Source: CAVRIA01 sp963721115 | GTDB lineage: Bacteria; Desulfobacterota; Binatia; HRBIN30; CADEER01 | DNA: 64,000 bases | Assembly: GCA_963721115.1 (NCBI GenBank) | Contig: CAVRIA010000005.1 | Coordinates: 558,001 to 622,000, forward strand | Direction: 5' to 3' | Shown: positions 35,174-44,285 of the stretch, one piece after another | How positions within the stretch are numbered: the stretch's first letter is position 1 | Layout of the letters: each line of letters starts with the position of its first letter | Notes under the pieces: generated by a model | The model's database searches: none | Seen by the model: only the letters and a program-made list of their open reading frames with translations | Told to the model about the DNA's origin: nothing | Translations under genes and position numbers: made by a program

Positions 35174-36487
35174 ATGCCGACCGCCGCTCACCAGGACACG
35201 CACCACAAGTCACTGGCGATCAACCTCGATCCCAACATCTACGGCACCATCGCCGAGATCGGCGCCGGGCAGGAGGTGGCGCGCTGGTTCCTCCAGGTCG
35301 GCGGCGCCTCCGGCACCGTCGCCAAGACGATCTCCGCCTACGACATGGCGTTCAGCGACGCGATCTACGGCAAGGTGTCGCGCTACGTGTCGCGCGAACG
35401 CGTCGAGGGGATGCTCGATCACGAGTACGCGTTGCTCGTCGAGCGCCTCGGCGGAGCGAGGGGCGATCAGGCGCGCTTCTTCGTGTTCGCGGACACTATC
35501 TCGGCGCGCAACTTCGCCGGCACGAACGAGTGCCACGGCTGGGTGGGGGTCCGCTTCCAGGCGACGCCGGGCGGCGCGCCGAACGACGTGATCCTGCACC
35601 TCAACCTGCTCGACCCGACCAACCTCCAGCAGCAGCTCGCCGTCGGCATCCTCGGCGTCAACCTCATCTGGGCGGTGTTCCACCAGCGCGAGCCCATCGC
35701 GTCCCTTCTCGCCGCCCTCTTCGACGAGCTGTCTCCGGAGCGTCTCGAGATCGACCTCATCGCCGTCCGCGGTCCCGCCTTCGAGGGGGTGGACGACCGA
35801 CTGTCGGTCCTCGAGCTGGTCCACGGCGGCTTTGCCAGCGCGGTGCTCTTCCGCCCCGACGGGCCTCTCGTCCCCCCCTCGGAGGTGATCCGCAAGCACC
35901 CCCTGATTCTCGAGCCCGGCATCTTCTCGAGCCCGGAGCCGGTGCATGTGAAGATGCTGCAGGCCGGCCGCCGCCGACTCGAGGAAGAGATCGGCCCGGC
36001 CGAGCGCGAGCCCATGCAGCTCTTCGTTCTGACGGGGCGCCACCCGGACGAGCAGACCGGCGCCACGGCGACGGAGCTGCGAGAGCGCATCGCCTCGCTC
36101 AACGCCCTGGGGGCGGGCGTTCTCGTCGCCCGCCAGCCCGAGATGTATCGCGTCGTGCAGTACGCGCTGCGCTACACCTCGGCGCCGATCCGCATCGTCC
36201 TCGGCGCCATGACCCTGGCCGAGATCTTCCACAGCCGTCACTACCGCGACCTGGACGGCAAGCTGATGGAAGCGCTCGCGCAGCTCTTCGCGTACAATGT
36301 GCGGATGTACGTCCACCCGATGCCGGCGTCGATGCGCCACCACCACCCGACGGTGGCGGACTGGGTGCCGACGGCGGACGACGACGGCATGATCACCCTG
36401 GAGCACATCGACGTGCCGCGCCCGGGGTCGCTCCTCTTTCAGTACCTGATCGAGAGCGGCTTCCTGTGCTCGGTGCCCGCGGCTTGA
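35174..36487 (+). CDS. Conserved protein of unknown function (widespread uncharacterised family)
   Basis: 437 residues, intact. It opens KSLAINLDPNIYGTIAEIGAGQEVARWF, then GGASGTVAKTISAYDMAFSDAIYG, and contains NECHGWVGVRFQ and AYNVRMYVHPMP. I recognise the pattern from a family that is often mislabelled as a TonB receptor or nicotinate-nucleotide adenylyltransferase in databases. No signal peptide, helix or catalytic motif for either activity is visible, so I give no function. It is followed 63 bp later by the KARI-like gene on the same strand. Confidence 0.75.
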   Translation: MPTAAHQDTHHKSLAINLDPNIYGTIAEIGAGQEVARWFLQVGGASGTVAKTISAYDMAFSDAIYGKVSRYVSRERVEGMLDHEYALLVERLGGARGDQARFFVFADTISARNFAGTNECHGWVGVRFQATPGGAPNDVILHLNLLDPTNLQQQLAVGILGVNLIWAVFHQREPIASLLAALFDELSPERLEIDLIAVRGPAFEGVDDRLSVLELVHGGFASAVLFRPDGPLVPPSEVIRKHPLILEPGIFSSPEPVHVKMLQAGRRRLEEEIGPAEREPMQLFVLTGRHPDEQTGATATELRERIASLNALGAGVLVARQPEMYRVVQYALRYTSAPIRIVLGAMTLAEIFHSRHYRDLDGKLMEALAQLFAYNVRMYVHPMPASMRHHHPTVADWVPTADDDGMITLEHIDVPRPGSLLFQYLIESGFLCSVPAA

Positions 36488-36550
36488 GCATCGCGCCCGC
36501 TCTCCGCTGGCGGTGACGCGATGCCCGCGCTTCACGGAAGGAGGGAAACC

Positions 36551-37573
36551 ATGCCAGACACGGTCATCTATCACGACGCCGATGCGAGCCTGGACGCGAT
36601 CCGGGGAAAGAAGGTCGCCATTCTGGGCTACGGCAACCAGGGCAGCGCGCAGGCCCTCAACCTGCGCGATTCGGGCCTCGAGGTGATCGTCGGCAACATC
36701 GACGACTCCTACCGCGACGCCGCCCTCGAGGACGGCTTCGAGGTCGTGCCGATCGCGCAGGCCGCCGCGCGCGCCGATCTGCTGTTTCTGCTCACGCCCG
36801 ACGAGGTGATGCCGGAGGTCTACGAGAGGGACGTCGCCCCGCACCTCCGAGCCGGAGACCTGCTCGACTTCGCGCACGGCTACAACATCGCCTTCGGCCT
36901 GATCACGCCCCCGGACTTCGTCGACGTCGTCATGATCGCGCCGCGCATGATCGGCGCCGGCGTGCGCGATTCGTACGTGTCCGGCGAGGGTTTCCCGAGC
37001 TTCGTCGGCGTGCACCGCGACGCCAGCGGCAGCGCCAAGGAGCGCATGCTCGCGCTCGCCAAGGCCGTCGGCTCGACGCGCGCGGGCTGTCTCGAAATGA
37101 GCCTGAAGGACGAGGCGACGCTCGATCTGTTCACCGAGCAGGCGTTCGGCCCCGCCTTCGGGCGGATCCTGATGACCGCGGTCGATACGCTGGTCGAGGC
37201 CGGCTATCCGCCCGAGGCGGTCCTGATGGAGCTCTACCTGTCGGGCGAGCTCGCCTACAGCTTCCAGAAGATGCGCGAGATGGGAGCGATGCGGCAGCAC
37301 CAGCTGCACTCGCACACCAGCCAGTACGGGACCATCTCGCGCAGCACGCGCTACTTCGACCTCGACCCCCCGCTGAAGCAGAAGATGCGGGAATCGCTCG
37401 AGGAGATCCGCTCCGGCGCCTTCGCCCGCGAGTGGTCGTCGAACCGTGCCGAGAAGCTGCAGTTCATCGAGCAGGCGAGGCAGATCCAGGCGACTCTGCC
37501 GATGACGCAGTGGGAGAAGGAGACCCGGCGAGCGTTTCACATCGGCGACGCCAAGGAGGAGTCGGCGGACTAG
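36551..37573 (+). CDS. Divergent ketol-acid reductoisomerase-like protein
   Basis: 340 residues. The N-terminal Rossmann domain has KKVAILGYGNQGSAQALNLRDSG. The knotted C-terminal domain keeps the Mg-binding residues in TLDLFTEQAF (Asp, Glu) and MELYLSGEL (two Glu), and the SHTSQYG serine. The usual APKGPGHTVR signature is replaced by APRMIGAGVR, and spacing in the middle differs. Class I length. The GGAAGGAGGG site fixes ATG 36551. It may be a paralogue with a different 2-keto or hydroxy-acid substrate rather than the housekeeping IlvC. No other ilv gene is adjacent, hence no symbol. Confidence 0.8.
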   Translation: MPDTVIYHDADASLDAIRGKKVAILGYGNQGSAQALNLRDSGLEVIVGNIDDSYRDAALEDGFEVVPIAQAAARADLLFLLTPDEVMPEVYERDVAPHLRAGDLLDFAHGYNIAFGLITPPDFVDVVMIAPRMIGAGVRDSYVSGEGFPSFVGVHRDASGSAKERMLALAKAVGSTRAGCLEMSLKDEATLDLFTEQAFGPAFGRILMTAVDTLVEAGYPPEAVLMELYLSGELAYSFQKMREMGAMRQHQLHSHTSQYGTISRSTRYFDLDPPLKQKMRESLEEIRSGAFAREWSSNRAEKLQFIEQARQIQATLPMTQWEKETRRAFHIGDAKEESAD

Positions 37574-37729
37574 CAGCCGCTGAAAAACCCCGGACATGCT
37601 TCGACAAGCTCAGCATGAGCGGTGCTTGGCCCTTGTCTCTCAAGGGCTCTTCCCGCTCGCCCTGAGCCCTTCGACGTTGCTCAGGACATGCTTGTCGAAG
37701 GGCGTTTCGACTTTTTCAACGGGCTGCTG
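37572..37729. repeat. Palindromic repeat family B, copy 2
   Basis: The ends AGCAGCCGCTGAAAAA and TTTTTCAACGGGCTGCT are inverted. The interior has CATGCTTCGACAAGCTCAGC and, near the right end, GACATGCTTGTCGAAGGGCG. It fills the gap between two convergent genes. Its left end overlaps the KARI-like stop codon by two bases, so the element may supply the transcript end. Confidence 0.8.
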
Positions 37730-37731
37730 AC

Positions 37732-38535
37732 TTATCGGTCCTTCTCCTCCCCTTTCGATTGGGCGCGGCCGCGCGCCTGCACCTCGGCGCGGCGGGCGGC
37801 GATCGCGGTCGGCGTCAGGCCGCCGGCGCGCTCGCGCGAGGCCTTCGCCTCGATCCGCAGGCCGTCGCCGAACGTCGCCGCATAACCGTCGTCGATCAGC
37901 CGCTTGTAGGCACGCATCACCTCGGGCACGCACGACTGCATGTCCGCGGCCAGAGCGCGGCAGGCCGGCAGCAGCTCCGCCGGCTCGACGACCCGGTTGA
38001 CCAGGCCCCAGTCGGCCGCCTGCTCGGCGGACAGATAGTTGCCGCTCAGCGACAGCTCCTTGGCGCGGTAGATGCCGATCGCCCGCGAGAGCTTCTGGCT
38101 CAGCCCCCAGCCGGGCAAGATCCCCACCCGGGCGTGGGTGTCGGCGAAGCGCGCCGCGGTGGAAGCGATCAGAACGTCGCAGGCGAGCGCCAGCTCGAAT
38201 CCGCCGGTGATCGCGAAGCCGTTGATGGCGCCGATGATCGGCCGGTCGAACTGCGCCAGCGCGCGCACCATCGTCGTACCGGAGACGGCGTCGCCGACGT
38301 CGGACCCGCCGCCGCTCTCGCCGCCGAGCTCCTTGAGATCGAGGCCGGCGCAGAAGGCGCGCCCGGCCCCGGTGAGGATGACCACGTCGACGTCCTGCTG
38401 CTCGCGCAGCTGGTCGAACGCTGTGATGATCGCCGCGCGCAGCTGGCGCGACAGCGCGTTCATCGCCTGCGGGCGATTGAGGGTCAGGGTGGCGATGCCC
38501 TCGCTCTTCTCGATCAGTAGGACGGGTTCGGACAT
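37732..38535 (-). CDS. Enoyl-CoA hydratase/isomerase family protein
   Basis: 267 residues, crotonase fold. The oxyanion-hole segment is AFCAGLDLKELGG, and GFAITGGFELALACD holds the first catalytic-region Glu. The second Glu position falls in ADTHARVGILPGWGLSQKL, where it is His, a pattern common in one large subgroup of this family. The exact reaction is therefore uncertain. The start at 38535 is preceded by CCAAAGGAGAC, which is the 3' end of a repeated leader element (see 38536-38744). Confidence 0.88.
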   Translation of the reverse strand: MSEPVLLIEKSEGIATLTLNRPQAMNALSRQLRAAIITAFDQLREQQDVDVVILTGAGRAFCAGLDLKELGGESGGGSDVGDAVSGTTMVRALAQFDRPIIGAINGFAITGGFELALACDVLIASTAARFADTHARVGILPGWGLSQKLSRAIGIYRAKELSLSGNYLSAEQAADWGLVNRVVEPAELLPACRALAADMQSCVPEVMRAYKRLIDDGYAATFGDGLRIEAKASRERAGGLTPTAIAARRAEVQARGRAQSKGEEKDR

Positions 38536-38744
38536 GCGTGTCTCCTTTGGAAATTCGCCCCCGTGCGCGCTTCGCGCTCCGATGGGCTCGGCCCCGCGAG
38601 CCGAGCCCGTGGGGCCTCCTTTGGAAATTCGCCCCCGTGCGCGCTTCGCGCTCCGATGGGCTCAGCCCCGCGAGCCGAGCCCGCGGGGCCTCCTCGTTGT
38701 TCCTTTTCCACGAATCTTCGGGTGCGCGCAGGCGTGGCGGCCAT
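38536..38744 (-). repeat. Repeat family D (leader repeat), two tandem copies before enoyl-CoA hydratase
   Basis: Read on the minus strand, each unit contains a hairpin GGCTCGGCTCGCGGGGC(T/C)GAGCC, then CCATCGGAGCGCGAAGCGCG, then GGGGGCGAATTTCCAAAGGAG. The last bases form the ribosome site of the hydratase. The distal unit is preceded by an ATGGCCGCC…CACCCGAAGATTCGTGG segment, as in the copies at 53876-54212. Family D therefore sits in the 5' untranslated region of at least two unrelated genes here. Confidence 0.75.
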
Positions 38745-38820
38745 TCCGCCGGTTGGCGCGCGCAAAATCAAGCGGAATGGATATCGTGGCTTTGCACGGA
38801 AAGTCGAGCGAGCGCCCACT

Positions 38821-38901
38821 CGTCATTCCCGCGAAAGCGGGAATCCAGGGGCGCGGGGCCACCACCACCCCACCTGGATACCCGCTTTCGCGGGTATGAC
38901 G
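38821..38901. repeat. Palindromic intergenic repeat, family A copy 2
   Basis: The arms CGTCATTCCCGCGAAAGCGG and CCGCTTTCGCGGGTATGACG are near-perfect inverts of each other around a CACC-rich loop. Same family as 10843-10907. With the family D repeat it explains most of the 460-bp stretch 38536-38995. Confidence 0.85.
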
Positions 38902-38995
38902 GGCTTGAATGCGCGAGGTTGCTCACCACAAAGACTTTTTGTGCAAAACCGCTCATCTTCGCACGGCGGACCCGCGCGCGCCGATGCCGACCGCG

Positions 38996-39799
38996 TCACG
39001 CCGGCCGGCGGCCCCACGCGGCGAAGACGGTCGCGTCTACGAACTCGAACGACGGATCGGCGAGAAGCACCCGGACGCGGTCGATGTCTTCCGCGGCGAC
39101 GATGCCTCGCGCGATCAAGTGGTCGATTGCGGGGACGCGGAAGGAGAGGGCCCAGAAGCGGCTCACCGAGTTGCCGGCGCGGCCGATGTGAACCCGGCCC
39201 TCGGCGCCCGTCTCGACCAGCCCGAGGGGGGCGACGAGGCCGGCGATCCTGCGGCCGAAGTAGCTGTCCATGGCGCCCGCCTGCCGCATGGCGTCCCAAC
39301 ACGCGCGTGTCGTCCGGTCGAACACACTCGCGCCGGGATGCGACGGATCGACCGCGCCGAAGCTGCTGAAGTCGCCCTCCTCGACGAGGAGCCATCCACC
39401 GGGACGGACCGCCTGCACCATCTTGGTCAACACGGCCTTCGGGTCGGCGACGTGCATCAGCAGGGCGCGGCAGTGCACCAGGTCGAACGCTTCGCGCTCG
39501 AGATCGTCCGCGACGACGTCGGCTCGTCGCACCTCGAGGTGGGATCCCGCCGTTTTGCGGAGAAAGCGCGCGTCCCTGTCGATGGCCACCACCCGACCAG
39601 ACGCGCCGACGCGCTCGGCCATCCACGCGGCGATCGATCCGTGTCCGGCGCCGAGATCGAGGCAGCGCCAACCTTCGCCGATGCCGGTTCGGCTCAACCA
39701 ATCGCGCGAGGTCGGGTCGTTCATTTCCTCGAGGGCCCGCAGGCGCCGCGACTCCAGCTCGTCGGGCGAATCCTCGGCGACGTATCTCCCCATCTCCAT
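38996..39799 (-). CDS. Class I SAM-dependent methyltransferase
   Basis: 267 residues from ATG 39799, which has its own AAGGGAG site. It opens MGRYVAEDSPDELESRRLRALEEMNDP. The SAM motif is CLDLGAGHGSIAAWMAERV, then VVAIDRDARFL, and FDLVHCRALLMHVADP as motif II/III. The substrate is unknown. The frame is open upstream into the P450, so a continuous 693-residue ORF exists. Separate ribosome binding and a stop just upstream in another frame favour two proteins. It is probably co-transcribed with the P450. Confidence 0.82.
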   Translation of the reverse strand: MEMGRYVAEDSPDELESRRLRALEEMNDPTSRDWLSRTGIGEGWRCLDLGAGHGSIAAWMAERVGASGRVVAIDRDARFLRKTAGSHLEVRRADVVADDLEREAFDLVHCRALLMHVADPKAVLTKMVQAVRPGGWLLVEEGDFSSFGAVDPSHPGASVFDRTTRACWDAMRQAGAMDSYFGRRIAGLVAPLGLVETGAEGRVHIGRAGNSVSRFWALSFRVPAIDHLIARGIVAAEDIDRVRVLLADPSFEFVDATVFAAWGRRPA

Positions 39800-39810
39800 C
39801 GGGCTCCCTT

Positions 39811-41077
39811 TCACCGACCGGCGGCGCGCCGCGGCGCCTGGACGAGGGACGACGCGCACGGGTAGTGATTTGAACCCGCTGAAGAAGATGTGCGTGTTCC
39901 GCTCCGGCTCGCCCGCGAGGTCCAGAACCCCATAGCGCTGCACGAGAGCGCCAAAGGCGGCGTTCGCTTCCAGGCGAGCCAGCGCGGCGCCGAGACAGAA
40001 GTGGGTGGCGTAACCAAAGGAGAGATGCCGGTTGGGATGGCGGCCGACGTCGAAGCTCTCGGGATCGCGAAACTGGCTCGGATCGCGGTTCGCCGCGGCG
40101 AGGAATGCCGCGATCGTCTGGCCGGCCTCGATGCGACGGCCGTTCAGCTCGACGTCCTGCACGGCGATCCGAATGGTTCCCGACACCGGAGCGTCGTAAC
40201 GGAGAATCTCCTCCACGGCATCGGCGACCAGCTCCGGGCGGCACCGCAGTCGCGACAGCTCGGCCGGGTGGCGCACCAGGTGATAGAGCCCGTTGCCGAG
40301 CAGATTGGTCGTGGTCTCGTGTCCAGCGAACATGAGAAGCACGCAGTTCGACGCGACCTCCTCCTCGCTCAACATCTGGCCGCTCTCTTCCGCCTCGAGC
40401 ATCAGGCTGATCAGGTCGTCGCGTCGCGCCCGCCGCCGCGCCGCCACCAGCTCTCGGAAGTATTCGTGAAGACGGAGCAGGCCCTGGCGCGCTTCTTCGA
40501 TCGTCGCGCCCGAGCCTCGCGCGCCTCCGACGTACTGCGCGACCTGGTCCGACCACACCTTGATGGTCGCGATGTCGTCCCGCGGCGTACCGAGCATCGT
40601 GGCAATGACGGCAGCCGGGAGCGGGAAGGCGAAGTCGCGGATGAAGTCCGGTTGCTCCACCTCCTCCAGCCGGTCCAGCAGCTCGTCGATCATTTCCTGG
40701 ACGCGTGGCCGCATCTTCTCCACCACGCGCACGGTGAAAGCGCGCCCCAGCAGGGATCGCAGCCGGGTGTGATCGGGCGGGTCGCGGTAGACGGCCCAGT
40801 GCTTGAGGATGTTCGCCACCTCTCGCATGTCCGGCCGCCGCGCCATCAGCCCTGGGTCGACGTTGCGGAAACGATCGACGGAGAAGCGCGTCGCGTCGAC
40901 GACCACGTCGTGTACGTCGTCGAAGCGGGTGACCACCCACATCCGCAATCCCTCGCTCCAGTGGACGGGATCGTTCTCGCGCAACCACCGGAAGGCGGGG
41001 AACGGATCGGCGCGGTTCGCCGGGTGGGTGAGGTCGATGTTCACGTCAACGATTTCCCCGATCCGCAGCGGGAGCAT
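39811..41077 (-). CDS. Cytochrome P450
   Basis: About 420 residues. The I-helix oxygen-binding motif is AGHETTTN (about 251-258), the ExxR motif EILR is at about 290, and the haem-binding loop FGYATHFCLGAALA has the Cys ligand at about 361. It is a soluble bacterial CYP of the CYP107/CYP125-like general type. The family core ends at GFKSLPVRVV. A TGA in another frame at 39813-39811 lies right before the next gene's ribosome site, so I place the end there and infer one lost or gained base in the GC-rich tail. The electron donor is not encoded nearby. Confidence 0.87.
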
Positions 41078-41145
41078 CTTCTACGCCACGATCAGGGGGC
41101 GAATCAAGCTGTCGTGCGACCCGTTGTCGTTCTTGGGTTGTTGAC

Positions 41146-43302
41146 ATGGAGCGGCCTGAGAGCATAGACGGGGAGCCGCTTCTCCCGCGGATCGGAAATC
41201 CTTTGACGCCGGCCGAAACATCGATCGTTGTCAACTCGTTGCGCAAGCATCCGGACTTCGAACGGGTGTCCCGGTGCCTGTTGACGGACCTGGTGGACGA
41301 CCTCGAGCCCGAGACGCTGCGCGGGGAAGACACGCGTACGATCGATGGTCGCCTCATCGTACTTGAAGGCCGGCTGACCGTCTTCGAGAAAGGTCCACCG
41401 GGAGTCGAGAAGCGGAAGCGCCGATCGAAAGTCGAGAAGCGCCGGCCGAAAATCGAGAAGCTCCAGCCGGGAATCGACTATTGGCCGGGCCAAGTCGTGG
41501 ACTCCGGCCCGGACTTCGACAGTCCCGCCCGCACGTTGGTGCTGCAGCCCACCGAGGAGAAGGGTACGGCGCGGTTCGTCTGCCTTTCCAACGCACGCCT
41601 GGCGGAGGGGATGCACGCTTCGCCGCGCCTGGCGAGGAGCTTGCTGGCCGGTGACATCCTGAACCGCGTCTGGATCTGCTCCGACGACTCGCGGACACCG
41701 ATCGAGGCGTTGACCTTCCTGCTCGCGCAGGCGATCGGGGACGACTGGCCGGAAGAGAGAGTCGGCGTCGTCGTCCTGCGCCCGACTCCCGAGCTGTGGT
41801 TCCGCGCCGACGATTCCGCGGACGACACCTTCCATCGCTATGAAGGAAACAGAAAGCTGCCGATCGACCGGCTCCTGCTCGACGATATCGACTGGCACGA
41901 GAAGGGCCGCATCGGAAAGGCACGCCGACCCCGGTCCCTTCTCGGATCCGTCCTGGAAAAGATCAGCCCCGGCAAGGACGACCTCTGGCACGTTCTGTTC
42001 GTGAACCCTTCCGATCCACGCACATTGCCGCGCGAGCTCGACAAGCTGACTTTTCACCAGATCGCCTACCTCACGGACCGAGCCGTATCGAAGATACCGG
42101 GCAAGCTCGCCCGCCGGCTCATCCTCGGCAAGGACACGGTCGGCGACGGGCCGACTCGCTTTCACGTTTTCGTGCCGACGATTCTCCTGCCGCCGGACGG
42201 AGAAGGAGGCCTCCCGCCGGGAGCCGCTTTGCTCGCGGGCGGGAAGTTCGCGACCCTTCCCATCGGCGGCGGCGACTGCGGGAAGGACGCTTCCTCTCCG
42301 GTCTCGTCGCTCGTTCGCGACACGTGCAGGCTCCGTTTCGATGTCGCCGGCATCGACGCAGACTGGGCGGCATCGCCGGATCCCGCGTCCTTCGCAACGA
42401 GCCGGTTCCGCAAGAGCGAGAAGGACCGCGCCAGCGCATCGCGGTGGGGCCGGGCGCTCACCGACCGCCAGGTCGGGGTCGCCCTGAGCGGCGGCGGCGC
42501 CTGTGCGTTCCGCGCAGTCGTGCTCCTGCACGAGCTCGAAAAGCAGGGAGTGCCGGTCGACGTCATCGGCGGAGTCAGCGGCGGCACCCTCGTCTCGGCG
42601 TACTATGCGAAGGAGGGAATGGAAGGACTCCGTCGCTGCGTGCGCGGCGCGGCCGATTTCCAGCGCGCCGCCTTGCTCGGCATGATCAGCTCGTGGTTCA
42701 TCGAACGGCAGGTCGACTGCGACCTGGGCGGCGCGCGCGTAGAGGACCTGGACGTCCGTTTGGCCGCAGTCGCGGGGGCCTTGGCCGAGGATAGGCCACC
42801 GGAGGCGCGAGTGGTGACGCGGGGCACGCTGGGAGAAGCGGTGCGCGCGAGCGGGTCGATGCCGCTGGGATTCGGTCCGACGGAGAAGGGCGGCCGCCGG
42901 TTCACCGACGGCGCCATCGCGACGCGGGTCCCCGTCGAGTGCGTCCGCCTGCTCGGAGCCGACGTGGTGATCGCCTTCAACTTCGTTCCCGGCCCGCTGC
43001 GCGGAAACCCGCTGGGCGACAGCGCCGTCGGCAAGCTGCTCTATCACCTCACTCCGCTGGGGCGCATGGTCGACGCCTGGGTCTCGGCGGCGTACCTGCT
43101 GCAGAACAGCAGCCGGGAGGCAATGAAGGCGGCCGACGTGGCGCTCGAGGCCGAGTGTGTGAACTATCCTCTGACCGAGATGTTCGACTGGGCCGGGGCC
43201 GCGAAGATCGTCGGACGGGCGGCCGAGCAGGACGGCCCCCACATCACCGCGAAAGTGTGCGAGCTGCGCCGGCGTTGGCGGACGCTCGGCAGACGCCGAT
43301 GA
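41146..43302 (+). CDS. Patatin-like phospholipase with N-terminal extension
   Basis: 718 residues. The C-terminal third is a patatin domain: glycine loop SGGGACAFR (about 446), nucleophile GGVSGG (about 475-480) and the Asp of FTDGA (about 585). The N-terminal part (about 1-95) resembles the cyclic-nucleotide-binding-like domain of NTE-type patatins (PDFERVSRCLLTDLVDDLEPETL … LEGRLTVFEKG), with a short KVEKRRPKIEKLQ-type repeat after it. The middle is typical of patatin proteins with bacterial NTE architecture. It releases fatty acids from phospholipids. It overlaps the KASIII-like gene by ATGA and is divergent from the P450 by 68 bp. Confidence 0.85.
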   Translation: MERPESIDGEPLLPRIGNPLTPAETSIVVNSLRKHPDFERVSRCLLTDLVDDLEPETLRGEDTRTIDGRLIVLEGRLTVFEKGPPGVEKRKRRSKVEKRRPKIEKLQPGIDYWPGQVVDSGPDFDSPARTLVLQPTEEKGTARFVCLSNARLAEGMHASPRLARSLLAGDILNRVWICSDDSRTPIEALTFLLAQAIGDDWPEERVGVVVLRPTPELWFRADDSADDTFHRYEGNRKLPIDRLLLDDIDWHEKGRIGKARRPRSLLGSVLEKISPGKDDLWHVLFVNPSDPRTLPRELDKLTFHQIAYLTDRAVSKIPGKLARRLILGKDTVGDGPTRFHVFVPTILLPPDGEGGLPPGAALLAGGKFATLPIGGGDCGKDASSPVSSLVRDTCRLRFDVAGIDADWAASPDPASFATSRFRKSEKDRASASRWGRALTDRQVGVALSGGGACAFRAVVLLHELEKQGVPVDVIGGVSGGTLVSAYYAKEGMEGLRRCVRGAADFQRAALLGMISSWFIERQVDCDLGGARVEDLDVRLAAVAGALAEDRPPEARVVTRGTLGEAVRASGSMPLGFGPTEKGGRRFTDGAIATRVPVECVRLLGADVVIAFNFVPGPLRGNPLGDSAVGKLLYHLTPLGRMVDAWVSAAYLLQNSSREAMKAADVALEAECVNYPLTEMFDWAGAAKIVGRAAEQDGPHITAKVCELRRRWRTLGRRR

Positions 43303-44285
43303 GGCGGCGCGTGATTCCGGTCCGCATCGCCGGTACGAGCAGCTCCGCTCCCGGGACCGCCTTGACCACGGCGGAGGTGACGGCGCGCGTCGATCCTCCC
43401 CGCGACGCCGCCGAAACGGAGCGGCGCACCGGCATCGCCCTGCGCCACTTCGCCGACCCGGGCGACTCCGCGGCGGAGATCGCAGCGCGGTCGCTGACCG
43501 ACGCGCTGAGCGACGCCGGCCTCGAGGCGGTGGATCTCGAACGGATCATCTTCGTCACGTCGGTTTCCCAGGATCTGATGTTCCCCGCCACCGCCAATCT
43601 GGTGGCGGCGGCGCTCGGGCTGCGCGGCTCCTGCGACTGCTTCGATCTCAACAACGCCTGCATGGGTTTTCTCAGCGCTCTCGACGTGTCGGCGCGCGCG
43701 ATCGCGACCGGATTCGGACCGATCGGCATCGTCGTCATCGAGCTGCCGTCCCGCTACATCGCGCCGGAGGATCCGCGGCCGTATCTGGTCTTCGGCGACG
43801 GCGTCGCCTCCGCGGTGCTGACCGCGGCCGAGAACGGCGAGGGAATCCTGGCGGCGGCGCTGCGCAACGACGGCGTCGCCTTCGGCAACGTTCGCCTCGA
43901 GCATCCGGGACTCACGCACCGGCGGGAGACGATTCGCTTCACCGCCTCGAACTCCAAGATGGGCGCCGAGGCGATCGACGCCATCCGCTGGAGCGTCGAC
44001 GCCGTGCTGGAGCAGTCCGGGCTCCACCTCGACGACGTCCAGTGGATTCTTCCCCACCAACCGAACGGCGCGCTGCTGCAGGCGATCACCGAGGCCCTCG
44101 GGGTCGCCCCGGAGCGCGTGGTTCCGATCGTGCGCGAGTTCGGCAGCGTCGGCGCGGCGTCGATTCCCATCAGCCTCGATCGCCTGCGCCGCTCGGGGCG
44201 GATCCGCCCCGGCGATCGCCTGCTGATGGTGGGGGTGGGCGCCGGTCTGTCGTACGGAGCCGTGCTCTTTCAGGAGAAGGAATGA
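43299..44285 (+). CDS. Beta-ketoacyl-ACP synthase III-like enzyme lacking the usual Asn
   Basis: 328 residues, thiolase fold. The active Cys is in DLNNACMGFLSAL (about 121) and the His is in ILPHQPNGALL (about 253). The position of the third catalytic residue reads EFGSVGAASIP, where FabH has GNTSAAS, so Asn is replaced by Ser. KASIII homologues without normal condensing residues can act as acyl or ester-forming transferases, so I do not call it fabH. Both ends overlap neighbours by ATGA, indicating tight co-translation with the patatin and acyltransferase. Confidence 0.82.
   Translation: MRRRVIPVRIAGTSSSAPGTALTTAEVTARVDPPRDAAETERRTGIALRHFADPGDSAAEIAARSLTDALSDAGLEAVDLERIIFVTSVSQDLMFPATANLVAAALGLRGSCDCFDLNNACMGFLSALDVSARAIATGFGPIGIVVIELPSRYIAPEDPRPYLVFGDGVASAVLTAAENGEGILAAALRNDGVAFGNVRLEHPGLTHRRETIRFTASNSKMGAEAIDAIRWSVDAVLEQSGLHLDDVQWILPHQPNGALLQAITEALGVAPERVVPIVREFGSVGAASIPISLDRLRRSGRIRPGDRLLMVGVGAGLSYGAVLFQEKE

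Noticed and set aside
43299..44285. Calling this gene fabH
   Set aside because: The Asn of the Cys-His-Asn triad is Ser and the gene sits in a specialised operon, so the housekeeping name is unsafe.
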